A DNA stretch of 7,738 nucleotides, taken from contig JAGXHO010000005.1 of assembly GCA_024636105.1 (NCBI GenBank), positions 1-7,738 on the forward strand, read 5' to 3'. This DNA is from Trueperaceae bacterium (GTDB lineage Bacteria; Deinococcota; Deinococci; Deinococcales; Trueperaceae). The notes beneath the pieces were generated by a model. That model did no database searches. It had not been told where the DNA came from and saw only the letters and a program-made list of their open reading frames with translations. A program made the translations under genes and the position numbers. Of this stretch, positions 1 to 6,228 are shown piece after piece. Within the stretch, counting starts at the first letter, position 1. Every line of letters begins with the position of its first letter.

Positions 1-1
1 G

Positions 2-670
2 AGCGAGTTCCTCGCCGATCGCTTCGGCCGGGATCGCATCTACATCGCGGGGCAGTCGTGGGGCACGATCCCCGCCACCCTCGCGGTGCTGCGCCGACCC
101 GACCTGTACCACGCGCTCGTCACGACCGGGCAGATGGTCGACATTCGCGAGACCGATCGCCTCTTCTACGACGACACCTCGGCCTGGGCGCGGTCGCGCG
201 GCGACATGGCGTTCGTCGACCAACTCGAGGCGATGGGGCCGCCGCCCTACGCCGAGCCCGTCGGCACGTACCCGACCATCGTGGGTGCCGAGCGCTCGCT
301 CAACCCGTACCCGGAGTTCGACGGCCGCACCGAGATGACCGCCCCGATCGGGCAACCCGAGTTCAGCATGATGGAACGCATCGGCGCCGTGCGCGGGCTC
401 GCCGACAGCTACGCCCGCCTGTACCCGCAGCTCCAGGAGCTCGACCTGCGCGAGCAGGTCCCGTCGCTCGACGTGCCCGTCTGGGTGGTCATGGGCAGAC
501 GCGAGGCGCGCGGCCGCGTGGAGCCGGCGCAGGCGTGGTTCGACGCCCTGCAGGCGCCCGAGAAGCACTGGGTCGTGTTCGAGGGATCGAGCCACCGCGC
601 CAACTTCGAGCGGCCCGCGGCGTACGCCGACCTGCTCGACGAGGTCGTCGCGGCAACGGGTGGGGGTTAG
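2..670 (+). CDS. alpha/beta-fold hydrolase, 5'-truncated by the window edge
   Basis: The frame is open from the left edge, and 222 residues of C-terminal sequence are visible before TAG at 668-670. The nucleophile elbow G-Q-S-W-G lies at visible residues 17-21, with Ser19 encoded at 56-58. This places the missing part at roughly the first 80-100 residues. A strand-turn 'VWVVMGRRE' ends in Glu168 (503-505), where the catalytic acid sits in this fold. 'GSSHRANFERP' supplies the catalytic His198 (593-595). The elbow and the lid-like middle region (visible residues about 45-135) resemble proline-iminopeptidase-type or epoxide-hydrolase-type alpha/beta hydrolases. The substrate cannot be named. 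The gene runs tail-to-tail into the regulator on the other strand, so it is probably not part of the transporter operon. Fold assignment is confident, specific function is not. Confidence 0.85.
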   Translation, partial: SEFLADRFGRDRIYIAGQSWGTIPATLAVLRRPDLYHALVTTGQMVDIRETDRLFYDDTSAWARSRGDMAFVDQLEAMGPPPYAEPVGTYPTIVGAERSLNPYPEFDGRTEMTAPIGQPEFSMMERIGAVRGLADSYARLYPQLQELDLREQVPSLDVPVWVVMGRREARGRVEPAQAWFDALQAPEKHWVVFEGSSHRANFERPAAYADLLDEVVAATGGG

Positions 671-1359
671 CGAGCGGCGCCTGAGCTGGGGACGGAGAAG
701 CTGACCATCGGTTGACTGCCGTCCTTGAGCGTGTGCAGGCGCTTGGCGGTGTTCATCTTGTGGACGCGCGCCAACGCCTCGAGGGCGTCGAGGTCGACGA
801 CCGGGTCGCTCAGCATGGCGATGATCTGGGCGTGCTCGGCGACCGAGGTCAGGGCGCGGTCGGGCATGAGGTAGAACGCCGACGCGCTCAGGCACGTGTC
901 GAGCTGCGACCAGAGTTCCGTGATCGCCTTCGTCACCACGGCGTTGTCGACCACCGTGTAGATGAGGAAATGGAACGCGCGGTTCTCGCGGCTGAACGTT
1001 TCCCAGCCGTCGGCGCGGGCGGCCACCGTCATGGCGCGGTGGTGGCGCTCGAGGTCGGCCAGGATCTCGTCGGCGCGCTCGGCCGCGCTACGGGTGGCGT
1101 AGCCTTCGAGGACCGCCAACGCCTCCAAGGTCATCTCGATCCGCTCGCCGGTGATGTGCGTGACGACGGCCCCGACGTGCGGCGTGATGGTCACCAGGCC
1201 CTCCGCTTCCAGGCGGAGCAGGGCCTCGCGCACCGGGACGGCGCTCGTACCGATTTCGCCGGCGAAGCGGTTCACGATGATGCGCTGCCCCGGCAGGAGG
1301 AGGCCTCGGGCGATGTGCTCCTTGAGGACGTGGTACGCGTGATCCTGTTTCGTTTGCAT
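667..1359 (-). CDS. GntR-family transcriptional regulator, FadR subfamily (FCD domain)
   Basis: The product is 230 aa, the usual size for FadR-type GntR regulators. Residues about 8-67 form the winged helix-turn-helix, with the recognition-helix signature 'AVPVREALLRLEAEGLV' and a wing 'ITPHVGAVVT'. Residues about 75-205 are the all-helical FCD effector domain. The likely metal/effector ligands are Asn126 and His130 ('NRAFH'), His176 ('EHAQII') and His200 ('ARVH'). Their +4, +46 and +24 spacing matches the family pattern; Asn stands where Asp is common. FCD regulators usually bind a small carboxylate and release DNA. The start is supported by GAAGGG (plus-strand CCCTTC, 1368-1373) 8 nt upstream of the ATG. 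It is divergent from the binding-protein gene, so it probably represses that operon and itself. The stop TAA (667-669) lies inside the end of the convergent hydrolase gene. Confidence 0.93.
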   Translation of the reverse strand: MQTKQDHAYHVLKEHIARGLLLPGQRIIVNRFAGEIGTSAVPVREALLRLEAEGLVTITPHVGAVVTHITGERIEMTLEALAVLEGYATRSAAERADEILADLERHHRAMTVAARADGWETFSRENRAFHFLIYTVVDNAVVTKAITELWSQLDTCLSASAFYLMPDRALTSVAEHAQIIAMLSDPVVDLDALEALARVHKMNTAKRLHTLKDGSQPMVSFSVPSSGAAR

Positions 1360-1389
1360 GGCGGAGACCCTTCGTGGCCGAGGCGAATC

Positions 1390-1416
1390 TTGCGCCTTGC
1401 CCGTGGATAATATAAT
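1390..1416 (+). promoter_or_regulatory. candidate promoter of the transporter/catabolic operon
   Basis: A perfect TATAAT (1411-1416) lies in the A/T-only island. The best upstream partner is TTGCGC (1390-1395), with a short 15-nt spacer and only the TTG triplet matching. It overlaps the opposing regulator promoter, so one bound repressor could control both directions. A start here would leave a leader of about 195-200 nt before the binding-protein ATG at 1620. No better promoter is visible closer to that gene. Confidence 0.45.
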
Positions 1417-1434
1417 ATACCGCCCACCCTTGAA
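1407..1434 (-). promoter_or_regulatory. candidate promoter of the FCD regulator gene
   Basis: Read on the minus strand, TTCAAG (plus 1429-1434) and TATTAT (plus 1407-1412) are separated by 16 nt. The -10 matches the sigma-70 consensus at five of six positions, the -35 only at three. A transcript would begin about 40-45 nt before the regulator ATG at 1359. The -10 lies in a 13-nt A/T-only island (1407-1419), unusual in this GC-rich sequence. This is predicted from sequence only. Confidence 0.4.
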
Positions 1435-1543
1435 TGCCCGTTACGCCGCAGGGAGGAAGGAGGGAGCGAGCGCGACCACTTTCCCGCATCTTTGCTGGCC
1501 GCGACGAACCCGGCCCATGGCTTGCGGGCGTACGCATGATATT

Positions 1544-1605
1544 CCGAACCGCGACAATGTTGGTCCCGAACCTACCCGCGCCAATCGGGCGACGTCGCCC
1601 GAACC
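1544..1605 (+). repeat. three CCGAACC direct repeats in the operon leader
   Basis: The heptamer CCGAACC occurs at 1544-1550, 1566-1572 and 1599-1605. Start-to-start distances are 22 and 33 nt, both multiples of 11, so the copies would sit on about the same face of the helix. A fourth partial copy, CGAACC, is at 1505-1510 but is out of that phase. This could be a regulator-binding array or chance. The third copy overlaps the right arm of the palindrome at 1585-1602. Confidence 0.35.
1585..1602. promoter_or_regulatory. perfect 18-nt palindrome next to the ribosome-binding site
   Basis: TCGGGCGACGTCGCCCGA equals its own reverse complement over all 18 bases and ends 5 nt before the GGAGG of the binding-protein gene. 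In DNA it could be a dimeric operator. In RNA it could fold to a 7-bp, nearly all G-C stem with an ACGU loop that abuts the ribosome-binding site. There is no U-tract, so it is not a standard terminator. Function is inferred from position and symmetry only. Confidence 0.5.
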
Positions 1606-1607
1606 CT

Positions 1608-1612
1608 GGAGG
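1608..1612 (+). promoter_or_regulatory. Shine-Dalgarno GGAGG that fixes the binding-protein start
   Basis: GGAGG lies 7 nt before ATG 1620-1622. The frame stays open upstream to an ATG at 1434, but the stretch from there lacks this signal and would place 62 unrelated residues before a normal signal peptide. The start at 1620 is therefore preferred. Confidence 0.85.
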
Positions 1613-1619
1613 TACCGAA

Positions 1620-3221
1620 ATGCCCGAGTTGCGATCGCCCAAACGACGCTGGTTTGCCGCGCCCTGGATTGCCGTGTTGGCGCTGTCGCTGACCGCTGCA
1701 GCCTGGGCACAGAGTTCGGGCGGGTCCATCGTGTTCGCTGGGAACCAAGAGCCGGCCAGCATCGACCCGACCCTGATGAGCGGCAACGTGAACGAGCGCG
1801 AGGTTGCGGCTCAGCTTTTCGACACGCTCGTCTACATCGACCAGGAGCAGACCGTGCACCCGGGGCTCGCCACCAGCTGGAGCGCTTCGGACGACAAGAC
1901 GGTCTGGACCTTCGACATCGCGTCGGGCGTCACGTTCCACAACGGCGACGTCTTGGACGCGGCCGCGGTCGCTGCCCAGTTCGAGTTCGTTCGCACGAAC
2001 GAGGATCGCCTGGGCGGCACCTGGAGCCGCGTCAAGTCCGCCATCGAGAGCGTCGCCGTCGACGGTAGCCAGGTCGTGCTGACCCTGAACCGCGCGCTCC
2101 CCGACCTGCTCGTCGACCTCGCTGACCCCGGCTTCGGCATCAGCAACATCGCGTACATCGAGTCGGCCGGCACGGCCGCCGGCTTCGAACCGATCGGTTC
2201 GGGTCCGTTCATGTTCTCCGAGTGGGTCACCGGCAGCCACATCACCCTGGTCCGGAACCCCGACTACACCTGGGGCTCCGAGTCGATGTTCGGCACCGCC
2301 GGCCCGGCGTACCTCGACGAGATCACCTTCCGCTTCATCCCCGAAGCGCAGACCCGCCTGGCCACGCTCGAGACGGGCGAGACCGATTTCATCGACCTGG
2401 TCCCGTTCGCCGACGTGCAGCGCATGATCGACGACACCCGCTTCACGGTCACCCGCTTCCTCCTGCCGGGCATGCCTCAGATGAACTACATGAACACGCA
2501 GATGACGCCGACCGACGACCTGCGGGTGCGTCAGGCGATCAACTACGCTGTCGACAAGCAGACGATCGTCGACGTCGTCTACTTCGGCCTGGTCGAGCCG
2601 GCGTACGGCCCGCTCTCGGCGGCGTTCCCGGAGTACGACCCCAGCCTCGAAGCGATGTACCCGTTCGATCCCGAGCGGGCGGCCGAGCTGCTCGAGGAAG
2701 CCGGTTGGGTGCTCGAAGGGAACGCGTCCGTGCGCACGCGCAACGGCGAGACGCTGAGCGTCACGCTCGTCGAGAACCAGAGCTGGAACGACTGGGTGTA
2801 CGTGATGCAGGCCTTCTTGCAGGACGTCGGCTTCGACGCCACCGTGTTGACCACGCAGGGGCCGTCGAACACCGCGGCGATCGCCTCCGGCGAGTACGCC
2901 CTGCCGGCAATGGGCGACGTGTTCGCGTCCGCCACGCAGATGACGCGCGACTGGCATAGCGACGGGTACGGCACCTTCCCGAGCGGCCACTTCTGGGACG
3001 AGCCCGAGCTCGACGCGATGCTGCGCGCCGCCGAGAGCGAGACCGACCTCGAGCGCCGCACGGAGATGTACGTCGAGATCCAGCGCTACATCATGGAGAA
3101 CGCGCTGATGATCCCGGTCTTCGAGCTGTACTTCTACGCGGGCCACTCGAACGAACTGAACGGTTTCGTCGTCGACGGCACGGGTTACTACAAGTACTTC
3201 GCCGGCGCGTACCTGGAGTGA
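1620..3221 (+). CDS. ABC transporter periplasmic substrate-binding protein, family 5 (peptide/opine/nickel class)
   Basis: The product is 533 aa, the usual length for DppA/OppA-type proteins. Residues 1-30 are a Sec signal peptide: a basic stretch (RSPKRR), a hydrophobic core, then AWA|Q. There is no lipobox Cys, so it should be a soluble periplasmic protein, not a lipoprotein. Family hallmarks are 'NQEPASIDPTLM' at about 42-53, 'TFHNGD' in the first lobe, the 'YLDEITFRFIPEAQTRL' strand region, and 'DLRVRQAINYAVDK' at about 301-314. A 'PFDPERAAELLEEAGW' element follows at about 353-368. It would capture the substrate and deliver it to the two permeases downstream. Family 5 proteins bind peptides, opines, glycosides or metal chelates, so the ligand cannot be named. 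It is the first gene of the operon, behind a leader of about 200 nt. Confidence 0.95.
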   Translation: MPELRSPKRRWFAAPWIAVLALSLTAAAWAQSSGGSIVFAGNQEPASIDPTLMSGNVNEREVAAQLFDTLVYIDQEQTVHPGLATSWSASDDKTVWTFDIASGVTFHNGDVLDAAAVAAQFEFVRTNEDRLGGTWSRVKSAIESVAVDGSQVVLTLNRALPDLLVDLADPGFGISNIAYIESAGTAAGFEPIGSGPFMFSEWVTGSHITLVRNPDYTWGSESMFGTAGPAYLDEITFRFIPEAQTRLATLETGETDFIDLVPFADVQRMIDDTRFTVTRFLLPGMPQMNYMNTQMTPTDDLRVRQAINYAVDKQTIVDVVYFGLVEPAYGPLSAAFPEYDPSLEAMYPFDPERAAELLEEAGWVLEGNASVRTRNGETLSVTLVENQSWNDWVYVMQAFLQDVGFDATVLTTQGPSNTAAIASGEYALPAMGDVFASATQMTRDWHSDGYGTFPSGHFWDEPELDAMLRAAESETDLERRTEMYVEIQRYIMENALMIPVFELYFYAGHSNELNGFVVDGTGYYKYFAGAYLE

Positions 3222-3240
3222 GGCGCGGCAATGACGCAGC

Positions 3241-3265
3241 GGGGGTGGCCTTCGTGGCCACCCCC
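3241..3265 (+). terminator. intergenic hairpin between binding protein and permease (attenuator or mRNA-stabilising stem)
   Basis: GGGGGTGGCC (3241-3250) pairs perfectly with GGCCACCCCC (3256-3265) around a TTCGT loop, giving a 10-bp G-C-rich stem. What follows is ACCGCGTTCTCC, with no real T-run, so full termination is unlikely. Such stems are common after binding-protein genes, where they protect the upstream mRNA or cause partial termination and so give more binding protein than permease. The hairpin is seen directly; its role is inferred. Confidence 0.6.
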
Positions 3266-3300
3266 ACCGCGTTCTCCCCCTGGGCGACGGCGGGTGGACC

Positions 3301-4227
3301 ATGACTTCCTATCTTCTCAAGCGCGTTCTGTTCACGCTGCCGGTGCTGTTCGGCATCACGGTCGTGGTCTTCTTCGTCGTCGCCCTGATCCCGGGCGACG
3401 CGGTCGCGGCAATGATGACGCAGGTCAAGCTCGAGCCGGCCCAGATGGAGAACCTCCGTCGCCAGCTCGGCCTCGACGACCCACTGCACGTTCAGCTCGG
3501 CCGCTACCTCGCCGGCCTCGTCCGCGGCGACCTCGGGAACTCGGTGTTCGGCTACCGCCCCGTATCCACGCTCATCGCCTCCAACATCGGCCCCACCGTG
3601 CAGCTCACGATCGCGGCGATGGTCGTGGCGATGGCCTTCGGGATCCCGCTGGGCATCCTCGCCGCCGTGCGGCACAACACCGTGTGGGACCTGTCCGGCA
3701 TGGTCGTCGCGCTGGTCGGTATCTCGATCCCCGGCTTCTGGCTCGGGCTGCTCCTCATCCAGGTGTTCTCGGTCAACCTGGGCTGGCTGCCGATCACCGG
3801 CAGTGGGTGGGCGTGGCGTGCGCTCATCCTCCCGGCGTTCGCGTTAGGCGTGGCGGAGGCCGCGATCCTTGCGCGTCTGACGCGCGCGAGCGTCATCGAG
3901 ACGCTGCAGGAGGACTACGTCCGGACCGCGCGGGCGAAGGGGATGAGCGGCACCCGGGTCGTGTATCGGCACGCGCTCAGGAGCGCCTTCATCCCGATCC
4001 TCACCATGCTCGGGATGCAGTTCGGCAGCCTCCTGGGCGGCGCGGTCGTCATCGAGAACGTCTTCGCCAGGCAGGGGCTCGGCACGCTGGTGACGCGCGC
4101 GGTGATCAACCGCGACGCCCCGGTCGTGCAGGGCGTGGTGTTGACCGCCGCCTGCCTCTACGTCTTGGTCAACCTGGCCGTCGACGTTCTGTACGTCTTC
4201 ATCGACCCGCGGATCCGCTATGAGTGA
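3301..4227 (+). CDS. ABC transporter permease, DppB/OppB type
   Basis: The product is 308 aa, normal for the family. It starts with the typical short cytoplasmic 'MTSYLLKRVL' followed by a first membrane helix at about 9-30. An extracytoplasmic loop with 'RRQLGLDDPL' (about 53-62) follows, then further helices at about 98-122, 132-158, 172-192, 235-255 and 277-300. The cytoplasmic EAA loop that contacts the ATPase is at about 206-229 ('TARAKGMSGTRVVYRHALRS'). The C-terminus 'YVFIDPRIRY' is canonical. The ribosome-binding site is weak (GGGTGGA just upstream of the ATG), which with the hairpin before it may lower expression relative to the binding protein. It ends in an 8-nt overlap with the next permease, implying translational coupling. 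Substrate specificity is not readable from the sequence. Confidence 0.95.
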   Translation: MTSYLLKRVLFTLPVLFGITVVVFFVVALIPGDAVAAMMTQVKLEPAQMENLRRQLGLDDPLHVQLGRYLAGLVRGDLGNSVFGYRPVSTLIASNIGPTVQLTIAAMVVAMAFGIPLGILAAVRHNTVWDLSGMVVALVGISIPGFWLGLLLIQVFSVNLGWLPITGSGWAWRALILPAFALGVAEAAILARLTRASVIETLQEDYVRTARAKGMSGTRVVYRHALRSAFIPILTMLGMQFGSLLGGAVVIENVFARQGLGTLVTRAVINRDAPVVQGVVLTAACLYVLVNLAVDVLYVFIDPRIRYE

Positions 4228-5110
4228 GCTGCCGAACGCGACCCTGGCCGAGGCCGCGCCACCGATCCGCGAGCGGTCGCGGCGGCGCTGGCTCCGCCGA
4301 CTGCTGCGCTCCACCCCGTTCGTCGCGGGCGCACTCATCGTGGTGACGATGGTCGTCGCCTCGATCGCGGCGCCGGTGCTCACGCCCTACAACCCGGTGC
4401 GCATGAGCGCCGCCGATCGCTTCCAGGGGCCGTCGCTCGAACACCCGTTCGGCACCGACCAACTCGGGCGGGACGTGCTCGCTCGCGTGCTGCACGGCGG
4501 GCGCATGTCGCTGCCGATGGGGATCGCGCCGATCGCGGTCGCCGCGGTGGTGGGCCTGATCCTCGGTCTCGTCGCGGGCTACGTCGGCGGCCGCCTCGAC
4601 CTGATCATCATGCGCATCGCCGACGTCTGGATCGCCTTCCCGCCCATCTTGCTGGCGATGGCGATCGTCACGGTCCTCGGCACTGGCCTCGTCAACATCA
4701 TGATCGCCCTTGGGATCGCGTGGGTGCCGTACTACGCGCGCATGGTGCGCGCCTCGGTGCTCGAGGCCAAGGAGCGGGTGTACGTCGACGCGGCCCACGC
4801 GCTCGGTAGCCGCGACCTCCGCATCGTCGTGCGCCACGTGCTCCCCAACGTGCTGACGCCGATCATGGTCATGTCGTCGATGGGCGTCGCGAACGCGATC
4901 CTCGCGGGCGCCGCGCTCAGCTTCCTCGGGCTCGGCGCTCAGGCGCCCGCGCCCGAATGGGGCACCAGCCTGGCGGACGCGCGCCAGTTCATGCGCCTCG
5001 CCTGGTGGATCGGGTTCTTCCCCGGGCTTGCCATCGCGCTGACCGTTCTCGGCGCCAACCTGATGGGCGACGGCATCCGCGACGCCCTCGACCCCAAACT
5101 GAAGATCTGA
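4220..5110 (+). CDS. ABC transporter permease, DppC/OppC type
   Basis: The product is 296 aa. A basic cytoplasmic N-terminus (RERSRRRWLRRLLR, about 17-30) precedes the first helix at about 33-55. The DppC signature 'HPFGTDQLGRDVLARVLHGG' is at about 75-94. Helices follow at about 100-124, 138-163, 212-236 and 262-285. The EAA loop is at about 190-210 ('AAHALGSRDLRIVVRHVLPN'), and the C-terminus has the usual 'GDGIRDALDPKLK'. The ATG lies inside the end of the upstream permease gene (ATGAGTGA overlap). It forms the heterodimeric membrane channel with that partner. The two ATPase genes that often follow a DppC gene are absent; an enzyme gene comes next. Confidence 0.95.
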   Translation: MSELPNATLAEAAPPIRERSRRRWLRRLLRSTPFVAGALIVVTMVVASIAAPVLTPYNPVRMSAADRFQGPSLEHPFGTDQLGRDVLARVLHGGRMSLPMGIAPIAVAAVVGLILGLVAGYVGGRLDLIIMRIADVWIAFPPILLAMAIVTVLGTGLVNIMIALGIAWVPYYARMVRASVLEAKERVYVDAAHALGSRDLRIVVRHVLPNVLTPIMVMSSMGVANAILAGAALSFLGLGAQAPAPEWGTSLADARQFMRLAWWIGFFPGLAIALTVLGANLMGDGIRDALDPKLKI

Positions 5111-5126
5111 CCCCGAGAGGAACGCC

Positions 5127-6005
5127 ATGCCCAGCGAAGAGCGCACCACCGCCAGCCGTGAGTACCGCTACGAGCGGCTGACCTGGCCCGAGATCAACGA
5201 GGCGGTCGACCTCGAGAAGGTCGTGGTTCTGCCGCTCGGCTCCACCGAGCAGCACGGGTACCACCTCCCGCTCGACGTCGACACGAAGCTGGCGTCGTCG
5301 GTGGTGGAGGAGGCCGCTCGGCGCGCCCCCGAGTCGATGCTGGTCTTGCCGCCGGTCGCGTACGGCTACACCCACCACGTCATGGACTTCCCAGGCACGA
5401 TCAACGTCGAACCGTCGCACCTGGTCGGGTTCCTGCTCGACATCACCCGCTCGGTAGCGCACCACGGCTTCAAGCGCATCATCATCGTGAACGGGCACGG
5501 CTCGAACCATCCGCTGATGGAGCAGGTCGGCCGCCAGACCAACCTGCAGACCGACGCGCTCTGCCTGACCCTCAGCTGGTGGAGCCTGGTGGCGAAGTAT
5601 TGGAACGAAGAGGTGCGCACCTCCGTCAACCCGGGTGGCTCCGCCCACGCGGGGGAGCTGGAGACCTCGATGTACCTGCACGTCGATGGCGAGGCGGTGC
5701 GCCTCGACCGCGTCGAGGGCGACCTGCCCGACTACATGCGGCTGCCAGGCGGCGATCGCTGGCAATCCGTCGACCTGACCGGCGGCAGCGGGCCCGCCAC
5801 GATCGTCGAGTGGACGTCGAGCTACACCGAGAGCGGCGCGTTCGGGCGCCCGCAGGAGGCCACCGCCGAGAAGGGGCGGCTCGCGTTCGAGCGGGCGGTA
5901 TCGGAGTTCGTCGAGATGGTGGCGTGGTTCCGTGCCCGCCCCGCCCCGCCGCGTCGCGAGAAGCGCGTCGCCTCGGCGACCCGCGATCTCCCGTTCGGCT
6001 TCTAG
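5127..6005 (+). CDS. creatininase-family metal-dependent amidohydrolase
   Basis: The product is 292 aa. The N-terminal metal motif 'PLGSTEQHGYHLPLDVD' gives Glu41, His43 and Asp52 at the spacing of the creatininase family (E-x-H...D). 'NGHGSN' at 122-127 gives His124, and 'HAGELETS' at 174-181 is the second family signature. Members hydrolyse C-N bonds in cyclic amides, formamides or peptides using Zn or Mn. In true creatininase the second motif is NGHYEN, with a Glu metal ligand. Here that position is Ser126, which points to the NGHGxN branch (FAPy-deformylase and MftE-like) rather than creatininase itself. AGAGG lies 6 nt before the ATG, and the gap after the permease gene is only 16 nt. 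It is therefore likely a cytoplasmic enzyme acting on the imported substrate. The C-terminal 20 residues are basic and poorly conserved. Confidence 0.9.
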   Translation: MPSEERTTASREYRYERLTWPEINEAVDLEKVVVLPLGSTEQHGYHLPLDVDTKLASSVVEEAARRAPESMLVLPPVAYGYTHHVMDFPGTINVEPSHLVGFLLDITRSVAHHGFKRIIIVNGHGSNHPLMEQVGRQTNLQTDALCLTLSWWSLVAKYWNEEVRTSVNPGGSAHAGELETSMYLHVDGEAVRLDRVEGDLPDYMRLPGGDRWQSVDLTGGSGPATIVEWTSSYTESGAFGRPQEATAEKGRLAFERAVSEFVEMVAWFRARPAPPRREKRVASATRDLPFGF

Positions 6006-6017
6006 GTCGTGCACGAC
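6006..6017. repeat. 12-nt perfect palindrome GTCGTGCACGAC
   Basis: This self-complementary dodecamer lies directly after the TAG of the amidohydrolase gene and 6 nt before the AAGGGGA ribosome-binding site of the enolase-superfamily relic. It is short, and in GC-rich DNA may be chance or a small RNA hairpin at the gene boundary. Confidence 0.3.
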
Positions 6018-6034
6018 GCAGCGAAGGGGACCCC

Positions 6035-6182
6035 ATGAAGATCACCGACGTCCGCGCGATCCACCTCGCGCTCCCCGCCCGCATCGCCGCCGGCGAGGCC
6101 GAGAGCGAGCGCCACTCGTACCGCCACCTCATGGACGCAGATCGACGTCGACGTGCTGGAGCGCTATGCGGTGCGCGTGTGA
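6035..6182 (+). pseudogene. deletion relic of a mandelate racemase/muconate lactonizing (enolase superfamily) enzyme gene
   Basis: A good ribosome-binding site (AAGGGGA, 6024-6030) precedes ATG 6035. The first residues, 'MKITDVRAIHLALP', are the characteristic N-terminus of enolase-superfamily sugar-acid dehydratases and racemases. About 32 codons later the sense switches frame. From 6132 the +1-shifted frame reads 'WTQIDVDVLERYAVRV' and stops at TGA 6180-6182, closely resembling the C-terminal tail of the same family (...GVEIDxDVLxRYRV). A full gene is about 1.1-1.2 kb, so roughly 1 kb is missing, including all the catalytic Lys and metal-binding Asp/Glu residues. The two ends lie in the right order, in an operon slot of normal spacing. 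This is either a real internal deletion or a collapsed assembly. Assignment of each end is by motif memory only; the N-terminus is the stronger of the two. Confidence 0.7.
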
Positions 6183-6228
6183 GCCTCCGCCTGCCCGCCC
6201 CACCGTACGCACGAACGGAGCCGACGCC

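Noticed and set aside
1405..1421. GGATAATATAATATACC as an inverted-repeat operator for the FCD regulator
   Set aside because: Only the outer GG/CC and two AT pairs are symmetric (8 of 17 positions); too weak to call an operator.
1434..1619. Upstream ATG extending the binding protein by 62 residues
   Set aside because: It would bury the signal peptide; the GGAGG and signal sequence at 1620 mark the real start.
1572..3302. Long minus-strand open frame (576 aa) opposite the binding-protein gene
   Set aside because: Low-complexity Arg/Val/Asp-rich translation with no family motifs; it is an antisense shadow caused by high GC at third positions.
4199..5149. Minus-strand open frame (316 aa) opposite the DppC-type permease
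   Set aside because: His/Asp/Arg-rich translation with no motif; shadow frame of a clear permease.
5127..6005. Mycofactocin maturation peptidase MftE
   Set aside because: No other mycofactocin genes are present; the context is an importer with catabolic enzymes.
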